Source: Paenibacillus marchantiophytorum (GTDB taxonomy: Bacteria; Bacillota; Bacilli; Paenibacillales; NBRC-103111). Taken from it: DNA of 40,618 nucleotides. The notes under the pieces are model-generated. The model saw only the letters and a list, made by a program, of their open reading frames with translations, had not been told where the DNA came from and did no database searches. The stretch is from assembly GCF_014640555.1 (NCBI RefSeq), contig NZ_BMHE01000058.1, positions 1 to 40,618 on the forward strand, in the 5' to 3' direction. A program made the position numbers and the translations under genes. This document shows, piece by piece, positions 8,158 through 16,581 of the stretch; position 1 is the first letter of the stretch, and every line of letters starts with the position of its first letter.

Positions 8158-9174
8158 TTAGATGTCAAACCAATAGGCTTTCTCACATGGAATTTTGACG
8201 GTGCAGGGACCCGCCTGAAGAAGCGCATCATCGTCAACAAAGATGTGTTGGCTTTCAATTTCTACCATATAGCGGTAATAGGACCCCATAAATAAATGAT
8301 GGCGAATAGTCCCCTGCAGCACATAATGACCGTTCTCTTCCCGAACCTGCTGCTTGCCTTCGTCATCTCGTTGAACTTCAACATTTGATTCAATAAATGA
8401 GTCTCCTGAGCGAATTACAACTTTCTGACGTGTACCTTGTCGATGAAGTGTGAGCGTGTGGCTTTCTCCCAGAAATTGAGCCGTAAAATACGTGGAAGGC
8501 TGGCGATAAATCTCTTCTGGCGTGCCCGCTTGTTCAACCCTGCCCTCGTTCATAACAATCACGTAATCAGCCATCGATAAAGCTTCTTCCTGATCATGTG
8601 TCACATAAACGGCTGTAATGCCAAAAGATTGCTGGATGCTGCGAATCCCGACCCTCAGCCTTTGACGTACCTTCGCATCCAAATTGGATAAAGGTTCATC
8701 GAGCAGCAGCACCTCAGGCTGCACCACTAACGCTCTGGCTAGCGCAATTCGCTGCTGCTGTCCGCCGGAATATTGCTGCGGATAGCGGACCGCAATGTCG
8801 GACGTATCGATTTCTACCCGTTCCAGCACTTCATGCACGCGAGCTTCCCGATCCAGCTTCGCCACTTTTTGCAGCTTCAGACCATAAGCGACATTGTCGA
8901 ATACGCTCATATGCGGCCAAAGCGCGTAATGCTGAAAGACCATTGCCGCCTTCCGCTGCTGGGGGGACGTATGTGTAACGTCCTGGGAGCCGAATAAGAT
9001 GCGCCCCTCATCAGCCGTCAAGAATCCAGCCAGCGTCCTGAGCAGCGTCGTTTTCCCGCATCCGCTCGGCCCGACAATGGCTGTTAACCCACCTTTGGGC
9101 AGGGCTAGGTTGATATCTGTGATCCCCCTCTTTTTACCGTAACGCTTGTTCAAGCTTTGAATGGTGATGCCCAT
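8158..9174 (-). CDS. ABC importer ATP-binding protein (PotA/FbpC/PhnT type)
   Basis: A 338-residue ATPase with Walker A GPSGCGKTT (35-43), signature motif SGGQQQR (136-142) and Walker B ending in DE (159-160). A C-terminal regulatory extension of about 100 residues is typical of the spermidine/iron/phosphonate/molybdate importer ATPases. It begins one base after the stop of the upstream permease gene, so translation is probably coupled. It would power import by the two permeases and the binding protein encoded upstream. The domain type excludes an exporter; the substrate class is discussed under the binding protein. Confidence 0.92.
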   Translation of the reverse strand: MGITIQSLNKRYGKKRGITDINLALPKGGLTAIVGPSGCGKTTLLRTLAGFLTADEGRILFGSQDVTHTSPQQRKAAMVFQHYALWPHMSVFDNVAYGLKLQKVAKLDREARVHEVLERVEIDTSDIAVRYPQQYSGGQQQRIALARALVVQPEVLLLDEPLSNLDAKVRQRLRVGIRSIQQSFGITAVYVTHDQEEALSMADYVIVMNEGRVEQAGTPEEIYRQPSTYFTAQFLGESHTLTLHRQGTRQKVVIRSGDSFIESNVEVQRDDEGKQQVREENGHYVLQGTIRHHLFMGSYYRYMVEIESQHIFVDDDALLQAGPCTVKIPCEKAYWFDI

Positions 9175-9175
9175 C

Positions 9176-10036
9176 TTAAACCCTCCCGAATGCAGCCAAA
9201 TATTCTGAACGCATAAACCGTTGCAAGAAAAATAACAAGATGATTCCCGGTACCATCAACAGCACTGAGGTGACTGAAGCGACCTGCATCTCGTAGCCAT
9301 TGGCAGCGTTATACATAAAGACAGGCATCGTAATATGAAATGGCGCGCCAATTAATAAGCTGCCAGTGAACTCATCCAGCGAATATAAAAACACTAATAA
9401 CGAACTCGCGATAATCCCAGGGGCAGCCATCGGCAGCACCACATGAAAAAACGTGTACACTTTCCCGCCGCCGAGCATATACGAAGCCTCTTCCATCGAT
9501 TCCGCTACAGATTGAAACACAGATACCAGCGTCCATACCGAGAACACGATAGCCCCCACCAAATGAATCAATGTCAGACCCGTCAACGTGCCTACCAAAT
9601 CAAATCGATAGAGGAAAACCATCGCATTCGTGAAGACTGGCAGCTGTGGAAAAGCCTGAGGCAGCAGAAACAACAGCAGAATCACATGCTTGAAAGGAAG
9701 CCGGTTGCGAGCAATGAGATAAGACAAAGGGACGGTCAGCACCAAACAGAGCAGTGTGACCGTAATGGCGATGGCGAAGCTCAGGCCCAGCGAGGAGAGC
9801 ATTTTACCCTCAAATACTTGATGCCAATACTTGAATCCCCAAGCGCTTGGGAACGGGTGCGGCCAGAACCATTTCTCCGCCAGCGACCACAGAATAAGGC
9901 TCGACAGCGGCCCAAATATGAAAAATATCGACACGGCATACAACAATAATCGACGCGTCATACGGGCGAAGGGAGGCTTCCTGCCTATTAGATTATGCGA
10001 GCTGCTAGCAGCAGCTGCCGAAATGGATTTGCTCAT
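9176..10036 (-). CDS. ABC importer permease (PotC/PhnV-like)
   Basis: A 286-residue inner-membrane permease with about six hydrophobic segments. The EAA loop, contacting the ATPase, is near EEASYMLGGGKVYTFFHVVLP. It overlaps the upstream permease by four bases (ATGA), a coupled arrangement. It forms the channel as a heterodimer with the permease at 10033-10875. Confidence 0.9.
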   Translation of the reverse strand: MSKSISAAAASSSHNLIGRKPPFARMTRRLLLYAVSIFFIFGPLSSLILWSLAEKWFWPHPFPSAWGFKYWHQVFEGKMLSSLGLSFAIAITVTLLCLVLTVPLSYLIARNRLPFKHVILLLFLLPQAFPQLPVFTNAMVFLYRFDLVGTLTGLTLIHLVGAIVFSVWTLVSVFQSVAESMEEASYMLGGGKVYTFFHVVLPMAAPGIIASSLLVFLYSLDEFTGSLLIGAPFHITMPVFMYNAANGYEMQVASVTSVLLMVPGIILLFFLQRFMRSEYLAAFGRV

Positions 10037-10875
10037 TTCTTCGACAACCCCTTCAGGTAGTAAATGGCAGCTCCCATAGAAGCCACATAGGTAATAACGC
10101 CAATCGCATTCGCTAATCCGTAATTATGTTGATAGACACTTTGATGATATAGATCCATCATTAGCATTTGATGCCCGCCCGCGTTACCCAACATAGCAGG
10201 AATCGAGAAGCAGCCTAGCATCGAGGTGAAGGTTAGAACAGCCATAACACCAATGCTGCTTTTGTTCATGGGAACGAGGAAATGCCAGATCAGCCTGAGC
10301 TTGCCTGCCCCCATCCCCCTTGCCGCTTCCAGCATCCCTTCATTCACGGAGCGGAAGCCGCCAAGCACCAGGAGCAGAGCCAAACCAAGATTTTTCCACA
10401 CCAAAGCGGCAACAAGGCCGAGCGTTGAGAATGCAAAGGATGGCAGCATATCCGGATTGAACCAGCCCGTTATGGCAATGGCGGAATTCAGCGTGCCATG
10501 CGGAGCCAGAAATACCCGCATCGCATGCCCTACGACAACGAACGGAACGAATAGCGGAATTTTAAAGATAAATTCCAGTACAGGATAGGCGCCTAAGCGC
10601 AGAAATCCGCCGATCATCGCGGTGCATCCGATAAGCAAAACTAAACTGACCGCACACACCCACAGCGTAAACAGCAAGTCGCCACCATAGAGCGAAAAGG
10701 CCTCTACATAATTCGCAAGCGTCCAAACCTGCTCCTGGGAGCGGAGGCTGGACAGGAAGGAGAGAACAAACGGGTACATGAAAAGCAGCGCGACAACGGC
10801 AATAGCAGGAGTGGCGAGTCCCACTCCTGCTGCTTGATGCCATAAGACGTTGGAATGTGAATTAGTTTTTCTCAT
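10033..10875 (-). CDS. ABC importer permease (PotB/PhnU-like)
   Basis: A 280-residue membrane protein with about six transmembrane segments and an EAA-loop region around EAARGMGAGKLRLIWHFLVP. Its ATG lies inside the 3' end of the binding-protein gene (14-base overlap) and has no clear Shine-Dalgarno sequence, so it is probably translated by coupling. It pairs with the next permease. Confidence 0.9.
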   Translation of the reverse strand: MRKTNSHSNVLWHQAAGVGLATPAIAVVALLFMYPFVLSFLSSLRSQEQVWTLANYVEAFSLYGGDLLFTLWVCAVSLVLLIGCTAMIGGFLRLGAYPVLEFIFKIPLFVPFVVVGHAMRVFLAPHGTLNSAIAITGWFNPDMLPSFAFSTLGLVAALVWKNLGLALLLVLGGFRSVNEGMLEAARGMGAGKLRLIWHFLVPMNKSSIGVMAVLTFTSMLGCFSIPAMLGNAGGHQMLMMDLYHQSVYQHNYGLANAIGVITYVASMGAAIYYLKGLSKK

Positions 10876-12067
10876 ATGCCGTTTTCAGATGGTCGAAGTA
10901 GGTATTGATGGGAAATGACTGACCACGTTTATTCAAGTCCTCTGCTGTAATATCCTTGAACAACTTTTTCTTGCCTTCCTCGCTAACCTTTGGAAGCACT
11001 GCTGTTGCGTCAATGCCTGGATACCAGCTATTTTTCTCTACGATCACTTTCGCTTGCGTTTCAGGAGAGGTCAACAAATCAGCATACTTTAAAGCGGCTT
11101 CTTTGTTCTTGGCATTTTTGGGAATCACCACATACATCGGTTGACCTGGTATGCCGGGATCGAGGATTTTCAAGCCATATGCAGGGTTCATGCGTCCTTC
11201 GCTCACCCATAAGTTAAACATATCGACCCATACAGGTCCCATATCGATTTCACCACGGTTCAGCATATCGAGCGTACCGTTATTGCCGTTCGTGTAGGTA
11301 ACAGGAAGCGCTTTGAGCTCCTTCATAATTGCCGGCCATTTCTGCTCCAGTGACGCATCAAACGGGCCTTCGCTCAGCTTTTTGTAGTCGCCTGATTTCC
11401 AGTACGTATACGCAGTGGCAAAAGCGACGCCACTCGCGCCATTCTGGATGCCGTTATAGCCAAAACGCTTGGGATTCGCTTTGATCCAAGTCGTTAGATC
11501 CTCGATGTTAGCGGGGAATTGTTTCACTTTATCCGGGTTATAAGCAAGAGCAACCTGACTATGGAAGAGCGGAATTACATAACCTTCGACATTGGTGCCC
11601 AGGCTGTTTTTGCTGTCAGGCGAAACAACATACTGTTTGTTCGCTGATTGCGGCACCCATTTATCCAATAGGTCATTATCAATCAACTGCTGCATACCGC
11701 TTTGATGCACAATCGCAAGGTCGATATCCCACTCTGTCTTGCCTGCCTCTTTTTGAGCTTTTAATTTTTCAAATATTTTTTGCGTGCCAGCGTCCCCTGC
11801 ACCTGTATTCACGACTCGAACTTGAGATCCGGCATACTGCTTTTGGAAATCCAAAGAGACATTCTTCTCCTGAAGATCCGTCATGTTCGTATCCCCAGCC
11901 GTTGCCAAATTGATTTCATATTTCTTAGGTGCGGCAGTAGTCGCAGTTGCTGCCGTCGTTCCATTCGTGACTGCTGCCGTGCTAGTCGCAGCCTCATTGG
12001 TTCCGCAACCAGCCGAAACTATTGATGTAAACGTCAGAATACACAGTACGTTCATTAATTTCTTCAT
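10862..12067 (-). CDS. Extracellular solute-binding lipoprotein of the import operon
   Basis: A 401-residue binding protein. The ATG at 12067 is chosen because AAGGA lies eight bases upstream and the protein then starts MKKLMN with a lipoprotein signal ending VSAGC. An A/T-rich low-complexity linker follows the cysteine. The rest fits the SBP_bac_1/6-type fold used by spermidine, iron, thiamine and phosphonate importers. It is the first structural gene of the operon, downstream of a GntR/UTRA regulator. Gene content (regulator, binding protein, two permeases, PotA-type ATPase) matches the phnRSTUV 2-aminoethylphosphonate system in kind, and a phosphoesterase ends the operon. A phosphonate or phosphodiester ligand is therefore suggested, not shown. 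Confidence 0.85.
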   Translation of the reverse strand: MKKLMNVLCILTFTSIVSAGCGTNEAATSTAAVTNGTTAATATTAAPKKYEINLATAGDTNMTDLQEKNVSLDFQKQYAGSQVRVVNTGAGDAGTQKIFEKLKAQKEAGKTEWDIDLAIVHQSGMQQLIDNDLLDKWVPQSANKQYVVSPDSKNSLGTNVEGYVIPLFHSQVALAYNPDKVKQFPANIEDLTTWIKANPKRFGYNGIQNGASGVAFATAYTYWKSGDYKKLSEGPFDASLEQKWPAIMKELKALPVTYTNGNNGTLDMLNRGEIDMGPVWVDMFNLWVSEGRMNPAYGLKILDPGIPGQPMYVVIPKNAKNKEAALKYADLLTSPETQAKVIVEKNSWYPGIDATAVLPKVSEEGKKKLFKDITAEDLNKRGQSFPINTYFDHLKTAYEKN

Positions 12068-12195
12068 AGTCCCCATCCTTTTCGAATTTCTGAAATGTTG
12101 TCTAGACATCTTCAATTCCTATTATGGATGAGCTTTATTAACGGTCTGTCAACTATGTACGAAGAAATTGTTAAGTTCATCGATTCTGTCTGGCC

Positions 12196-12924
12196 TTACC
12201 TCCGACGATTCACCCAGAATTGGAACACATCGTTACGGTAATAATCGTAGGAAAATAAGACAGGCATATGCTTTTGATCAAAGTGGATTTGCTTCATCAT
12301 GAGGACTGTTGTGTCTTTATTCACTTGAAGCTTGCGGCAAATCGGATGGGAATGATGAGGAACGACCAACTCCGCATTGGCAGCGGTCAGCTGAATACCG
12401 CATTCGACTTCCAGAAAGCGAACCAAGGAGCCGATCAGCGGTGTTTTCTGAAAAGCCTGCTCAACCAAGGCAAGCGGCATGATATTCACATTATGCGCAA
12501 CAGGCTCTTCATTAGCCGTTCGCGTTCGTTCATTAATGATAACAGGCGTCCCCACTGGAATTTTCAAATAGTGTGCCCATTCCTCCTGACAAGGTTCCGT
12601 TCGCACAAATTGCTTCAATTGGCCTTCCACTAATCCCGCGGAACGGATGATCTCTTCCGTCGAGATGAATTTATCGATACTGCTCGGAATGGAGTTCAAC
12701 GGCCGACGCACAAAGCGTCCAACCCCTTTCCTGACATCCAGCTTTCCCTCCTGCTCCAGCTGCTTCATCGCAGCGCGCACGGTTTCCCGGCTCACTTGAA
12801 ATTGGCGAGCCAGCTCTATTTCCGGAGGCATGCGATCGCCAACTTTGAGCTGACCGCTTTGCATCAGCTCGTCCAGCGTTTCCTTAATGATAATATACTG
12901 ACTGACTTTCGCCTGATTTTCCAT
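12196..12924 (-). CDS. GntR-family regulator with UTRA ligand domain
   Basis: A 242-residue repressor-type regulator. The winged helix-turn-helix occupies about residues 8-75, with the typical PPEIELARQFQVSRETVR segment. Residues 90-240 fit the UTRA ligand-binding domain, including NERTR and the late MKQIHFD strand. AGGAGG stands before the ATG at 12924. It lies directly upstream of the import operon on the same strand, with an 80-base A/T-rich gap before the longest binding-protein frame. It probably represses the operon until the imported compound or a metabolite binds. UTRA regulators respond to sugar phosphates, phosphonates, histidine and similar ligands. Confidence 0.92.
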   Translation of the reverse strand: MENQAKVSQYIIIKETLDELMQSGQLKVGDRMPPEIELARQFQVSRETVRAAMKQLEQEGKLDVRKGVGRFVRRPLNSIPSSIDKFISTEEIIRSAGLVEGQLKQFVRTEPCQEEWAHYLKIPVGTPVIINERTRTANEEPVAHNVNIMPLALVEQAFQKTPLIGSLVRFLEVECGIQLTAANAELVVPHHSHPICRKLQVNKDTTVLMMKQIHFDQKHMPVLFSYDYYRNDVFQFWVNRRR

Positions 12925-13126
12925 GAAGGTGTCCTCCTATCCTTGTTACCCCCTATTATAGCAAGCAGGGAAGTCGGTTGAAACAGCCAAACAGGGCCGC
13001 CCTCCAGGCCATTCACCTGATGGGCAACCCTTTATTTTACAAGCATCTGCAGCCGTTTCATCCCCATCGGAAACCTTGGCGGCATAAATAATTTACTACA
13101 TTAACGAAATGATCGTATCTATGGTA

Positions 13127-13132
13127 AAATTG
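13127..13132 (+). promoter_or_regulatory. Candidate extended -10 box for the diguanylate cyclase gene
   Basis: TGGTAAAAT places a TG-extended -10 box (TAAAAT at 13127-13132) 26 bases before the ATG at 13159. No strong -35 box is seen at 17 bases, which is common for extended -10 promoters. Confidence 0.4.
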
Positions 13133-13158
13133 ACACAAAAAGCATATTCAGGTGATCA

Positions 13159-14238
13159 ATGATAACGAATTTAACAAACAGCGAAACAACTTGGGCCCGC
13201 AAAATATGGATTTCCTATTGGTATATCATCGGGGTACAACTTCTGGCTCAACTTTTCTCATATCTTTTTTTACCTTACGACGCTCAGGTTGTGGAATTTT
13301 ACTACTATGTCCTCCTGTTCCCGACCTTGAAAATGTCCGCAACTGTAGGTCTGGCCTGGATAGTCAACAAATATTTCCGAAAATATTCCTTTCACACCTT
13401 AGTAGTCGCAGGGACGATTCTGGCAATCCTAATCATTCGGCTTAACACAGATATCCGGATCATTTCCGCCCTGTTTTTACTCCCAATACTCGTATCCGTC
13501 ATTTTTTATCGAAGTCGATTAACCTTTTTCTCCGCAATTTTGCAACTGCTTGGATTTATCTTATTGTACATCGGGGATGAGAGTTACCGGAGCCACTTAT
13601 CAGACTTTGATCTGGTTGCGATCCCCTGCTTTATCGGCGCCTGCACCCTGCTGGCCATAAACATTATGAGCCGCGGTCGTGAGCTGCAGGAAGCTTTGCT
13701 TAAGACAATGACGGCCAAACAAGAGTTAATGATTCAATATGCCATTATGCGCAAACAAGCCCAAATCGACTCGCTCACTCATTTATACAACCAAGCATCC
13801 TTCTATGAACATTTCGATATGGCGCTGACTTACAGCGGGGAGCGCAGCTCCTCATTTTTCCTGGCTTTACTTGATATCGACAACTTCAAAACCATCAATG
13901 ATACTTTCGGCCACTTGATCGGCGATGTTGTTCTTTCACGCGTTGCGCAGATCATTAAGGAAACGATCTCGTCCAACGATATTGCCGCACGTTACGGAGG
14001 CGAAGAGTTTGCGCTTCTATTGTTTGAGACCGACGTTGCGCGGGCCATCAAACTGGTTGAGACGATTCGAACCACCTTGTCCAGTACGAAACATGAGGAA
14101 ATGGGCGGCAAAGTCGTCACCATTAGCATCGGCATCACAAGTTACGAGCCTGGGATGAGCAAAGAAACCCTTTTTGAGAAGGCTGACAAAAAATTATATA
14201 AGGCCAAAAATTCAGGCAAAAATAGAACCGTGACTTAG
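13159..14238 (+). CDS. Membrane-bound diguanylate cyclase (GGDEF domain)
   Basis: A 359-residue protein with about six membrane segments in residues 15-170, a short coiled linker and a C-terminal GGDEF domain (about 195-355). The catalytic loop reads RYGGEEF, an active form of the motif, and the DIDNFKTIND segment carries the metal-binding Asp. It should make cyclic di-GMP from two GTP in response to a signal received in or at the membrane. No EAL or HD-GYP domain is present. AGGTGA precedes the ATG with close spacing. It is a single-gene unit ended by a terminator that overlaps its stop codon. The sensory domain resembles no named module I can assign. Confidence 0.93.
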   Translation: MITNLTNSETTWARKIWISYWYIIGVQLLAQLFSYLFLPYDAQVVEFYYYVLLFPTLKMSATVGLAWIVNKYFRKYSFHTLVVAGTILAILIIRLNTDIRIISALFLLPILVSVIFYRSRLTFFSAILQLLGFILLYIGDESYRSHLSDFDLVAIPCFIGACTLLAINIMSRGRELQEALLKTMTAKQELMIQYAIMRKQAQIDSLTHLYNQASFYEHFDMALTYSGERSSSFFLALLDIDNFKTINDTFGHLIGDVVLSRVAQIIKETISSNDIAARYGGEEFALLLFETDVARAIKLVETIRTTLSSTKHEEMGGKVVTISIGITSYEPGMSKETLFEKADKKLYKAKNSGKNRTVT

Positions 14239-14253
14239 TCCGGTTCTGTTTTG
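14224..14253 (+). terminator. Intrinsic terminator overlapping the stop codon
   Basis: AGAACCG (14224-14230) pairs with CGGTTCT (14241-14247), followed by GTTTTG. The TAG stop of the diguanylate cyclase gene lies inside the 10-base loop. Confidence 0.7.
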
Positions 14254-14259
14254 TGTTCG

Positions 14260-14655
14260 CTGTAAGGCTGTTTTGCAGCCTTACAGACTCGATTTCATCG
14301 GCTGCCTTCGCTGTAACGCTGTTTTTCAACCTTATATGCACCTGATTCAATGCTGTCGTGCACAAGTTCCTGCTGTAAGGCTGTTTTGCAGCCTTACAGA
14401 CTCGATTTCACCTGCCGCCTTCGCTGTAACGCTGTTTTTCAACCTTATTTGCACCTGATTCGATGCTGTCGTGCACAAGTTCCTGCTGTAAGGCTGTTTT
14501 TCAGCCTTACAGACTCGATTTCACCTGCCGCCTTCGCTGTAACGCTGTTTTTCAACCTTATTTTCTCCTGATTCGATGCTGTCGTGCACAAGTTCCTGCT
14601 GTAAGGCTGTTTTTCAGCCTTATTCACTCCTGATTGGCCTCTGGCGTGCGTAAGT
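14260..14655. repeat. Tandem array of 113-bp units, three and a half copies
   Basis: Units start at 14260, 14373 and 14486, and a partial unit at 14599; the period is exactly 113 bases and the copies are nearly identical. Each unit consists of two related halves, one starting CTGTAAGGCTG and one CTGTAACGCTG, so the array grew from a shorter duplicated element. The first half of each full unit holds a perfect 11-bp hairpin (CTGTAAGGCTG/CAGCCTTACAG with a 5-base T-rich loop). The final partial copy blends the first-half start with the second-half end. There is no unique spacer between units, so it is not a CRISPR array. Open frames running through it only reflect the repeat. Confidence 0.92.
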
Positions 14656-14660
14656 TAACG

Positions 14661-15003
14661 CCTTCGGAGTAAATTTGTTTAGGTGCGCGGAGTTGTACAG
14701 ACGGTTGGGAGAACGCAGAGTGTAGCTGGGAGAGTAAGTAGCTGAATATTGGGCGATGCGGTATTGCGCCCATAGCTATAGGGATCAACGATTCGCTATT
14801 TGTGACCAAATCGGCTGTTTTCTCGTGTCTGCGGATCGTAGATACTCTATTCCGCCTAATTCGGTCTATTTCGGGGGCCGAACCGCGGAATAAGGGATCG
14901 ACGTTGCGCGAGTGGCCCCTTTCTCGCGGATCTCATTCAAATAAGGGATCATAGATCCCTTCGGAGTAAGTGTTTAAAGTGCCTGCGTTGTACAGGCGGT
15001 TGC
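14661..15003. repeat. Gene-free stretch bounded by imperfect direct repeats
   Basis: Two related segments of about 45 bases (14661-14705 and 14958-15003) share CCTTCGGAGTAA, a TTTA...GTGC segment, GTTGTACAG and GCGGTTG or ACGGTTG. They bracket about 250 bases with no convincing ORF. The second one abuts the stop codon of the amidohydrolase gene. Confidence 0.55.
14943..14961 (-). terminator. Hairpin downstream of the amidohydrolase gene
   Basis: AAGGGATC (14943-14950) and GATCCCTT (14954-14961) form a perfect 8-bp stem with a 3-base loop. On the minus strand it follows the amidohydrolase stop by about 45 bases and is followed by ATTTG, so it may be a weak terminator. Confidence 0.4.
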
Positions 15004-15005
15004 AC

Positions 15006-16229
15006 CTAAACCGAACCGCTCACCAGTCGGCCTTGATACCAAACCGCTCGACGCTCAGCTCTTCGCGCCACCGCTTCTGCCGAGCAGCTGGCATGCACCA
15101 ATACAAAGCTTGCCGCATCGCCCGCCTTTGGCCACACTTGCTCGCCTTCTTGATTAAGTGGCGTTATTCCGCCTGTGATGAACCCCAGAGACTGTGACAA
15201 TGATCTTTCATCATTGTATCCATACAATTCTGCGAACCGCCCGGCTTTCTCCAGTTGATCGCCATTTCCGAACGGAGACCAGTGATCCGTCAGGCTGTCT
15301 GTGGATAACTTCACTTTGACCCCTTGCTTATGCAGCATGGGCAGTGGCATCGTGGTTCTTCCAATGGGCACCGTCGATGCAATGGACATGCCGAGCGCAG
15401 CCATCCGGCTAGCTAGTTCTTCTGCTTCTTGCTTGGGAGCACTGGCGAACCAGAAGGCATGGCTTACAGTAACTTTGCCCTGCAATCCAGCTTCTTCAGT
15501 CAAATCAGCTAACCGCGTCAGCGTTTGCTTCCCCGCTTCGTTTCCATCATGCAAGTGAAGGTCTATGCCAGCGTGATGGAGAACAGCCAACTCGACCATG
15601 GTCTGGAGCGATTTCTCAATGTCCCCGTCCACCGTATATGGATCTACCCCGCCAACATGCGTGACTCCCTCTGCCAAAGATTGCTTGACCAGCTGCACCG
15701 AATCCGATCGAAGCAGTCCATGCTGCGGAAAAGCTACAATTTCAGAAGAAATTTTGCCAGAGAATGTATCCAGTGCTTGCTTGGTTGCCTCTAATCGCCG
15801 AAGTCCGCTAACAGGCTCGATATTGCAATGACTCCGGACATGTGTAGCGCCAAACCTCTGGATGAGCGTCAAAATGCTTTCTGCTTGCTGCTTCGCCAAG
15901 GGCAAAAGTTTAGGCAGTAATACTTTCTCCTCCTCAATCCGTTCGAAAATGCTGGAAACTGGCTTCACCGCTTTCCACGGGGCATCGAAATACGTTTTAT
16001 CCAAATGAATATGGGCCTCCTCGAAAGAAGGAAGCAACAACATCGCGTTGCAGTCGTATTTGGGCAGATGACTCCGCAGTTCCGTTTCCGTTCCAATCAC
16101 TTCAGCAACAGAACCGTCCTCAATTCGGATATGAAAAAGCCCTGTTTTCGTCCCAGCCACTTGCCCATCTTCCTTAATATAGCCTTGTTCTAATCTTACG
16201 TTCGTTAGCCAATAAGAAGCATTTAACAT
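15006..16229 (-). CDS. Cytosine-deaminase-like metal-dependent amidohydrolase
   Basis: A 407-residue cytoplasmic enzyme of the amidohydrolase superfamily (CodA/AtzC-like). Metal ligands are placed as expected: HIH (His73, His75), His225 in HLHDG, His257 in SHAF and Asp311 in STDS, followed by the DHWSPFGNGD segment common in cytosine-deaminase relatives. These enzymes deaminate or hydrolyse cyclic amidines and amides such as cytosine, isoguanine or creatinine. Start: the ATG at 16229 has AAGGCG eight bases upstream. The ATG at 16235 is too close to it, and the ORF extends to 16259 without a ribosome site. The gene lies 41 bases beyond the stop of an ankyrin remnant and is transcribed away from a LysR gene that probably controls it. 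Confidence 0.9.
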   Translation of the reverse strand: MLNASYWLTNVRLEQGYIKEDGQVAGTKTGLFHIRIEDGSVAEVIGTETELRSHLPKYDCNAMLLLPSFEEAHIHLDKTYFDAPWKAVKPVSSIFERIEEEKVLLPKLLPLAKQQAESILTLIQRFGATHVRSHCNIEPVSGLRRLEATKQALDTFSGKISSEIVAFPQHGLLRSDSVQLVKQSLAEGVTHVGGVDPYTVDGDIEKSLQTMVELAVLHHAGIDLHLHDGNEAGKQTLTRLADLTEEAGLQGKVTVSHAFWFASAPKQEAEELASRMAALGMSIASTVPIGRTTMPLPMLHKQGVKVKLSTDSLTDHWSPFGNGDQLEKAGRFAELYGYNDERSLSQSLGFITGGITPLNQEGEQVWPKAGDAASFVLVHASCSAEAVARRAERRAVWYQGRLVSGSV

Positions 16230-16270
16230 TGTCATCACGCCTTTTCCCCAAATATCCATATCGGTATTAG

Positions 16271-16468
16271 TTAAGCACCTGCATCTATATACCCATGTTC
16301 CGAAGCTGGTATGAGCGCTGTCCCGCCATAGCGGTTCGTAATCGCCGGATCTGCTCCGGCATCGATCATTAGCTGGTTAATATCTGCTCCATTTTGAATC
16401 CATTGTAGAACTGTATCCGTATCTCCGCTCTCTGCTGCGCGAAAAAACGCTAGATTCATTAACACCAC
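16271..16468 (-). pseudogene. Collapsed ankyrin-repeat gene (internal and C-terminal deletion)
   Basis: Only 65 codons remain. The start (residues 1-32) is a normal ankyrin N-terminus, LAFFRAAESGDTDTVLQWI then NGADIN. The next residues jump straight to QLMIDAGADP, the end of a later repeat, then YGGTALIPASEHGYI, and the frame stops at DAGA just as another repeat should continue. A functional ankyrin protein needs several 33-residue repeats. The pattern suggests recombination between repeats plus loss of the 3' end. Ankyrin proteins of this kind are, as I recall, found beside amidohydrolase and LysR genes in Bacillaceae, and this one sits exactly between them. A tiny functional peptide cannot be excluded. 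Confidence 0.7.
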
Positions 16469-16545
16469 ATCCTCTTTGTGCGAGTCTTCTTCTCTATGGT
16501 AACATAGACATTATCGAACGAAAAATATACATAAAGTTCATTTAT

Positions 16546-16562
16546 CAAACGTTTATCGTTTG
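16546..16562. promoter_or_regulatory. Inverted repeat in the LysR/amidohydrolase divergent promoter
   Basis: CAAACG (16546-16551) and CGTTTG (16557-16562) are exact inverted repeats around TTTAT. They lie just before the LysR gene and in the shared promoter region, a typical place for LysR-type regulator binding and self-control. Ribosome site AGGAGG follows at 16569-16574. Confidence 0.5.
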
Positions 16563-16581
16563 GATATTAGGAGGCTTCTCG

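Noticed and set aside
9443..9949. 168-codon plus-strand ORF
   Set aside because: It lies fully opposite the permease gene and has the Arg/Gln/His-rich composition typical of an antisense shadow frame.
14135..14627. Several 60-76 codon ORFs in the repeat array
   Set aside because: They repeat the same peptide because the DNA repeats; no ribosome sites support them.
14260..14655. CRISPR array
   Set aside because: The period is 113 bases, copies are nearly identical throughout and no unique spacers exist.
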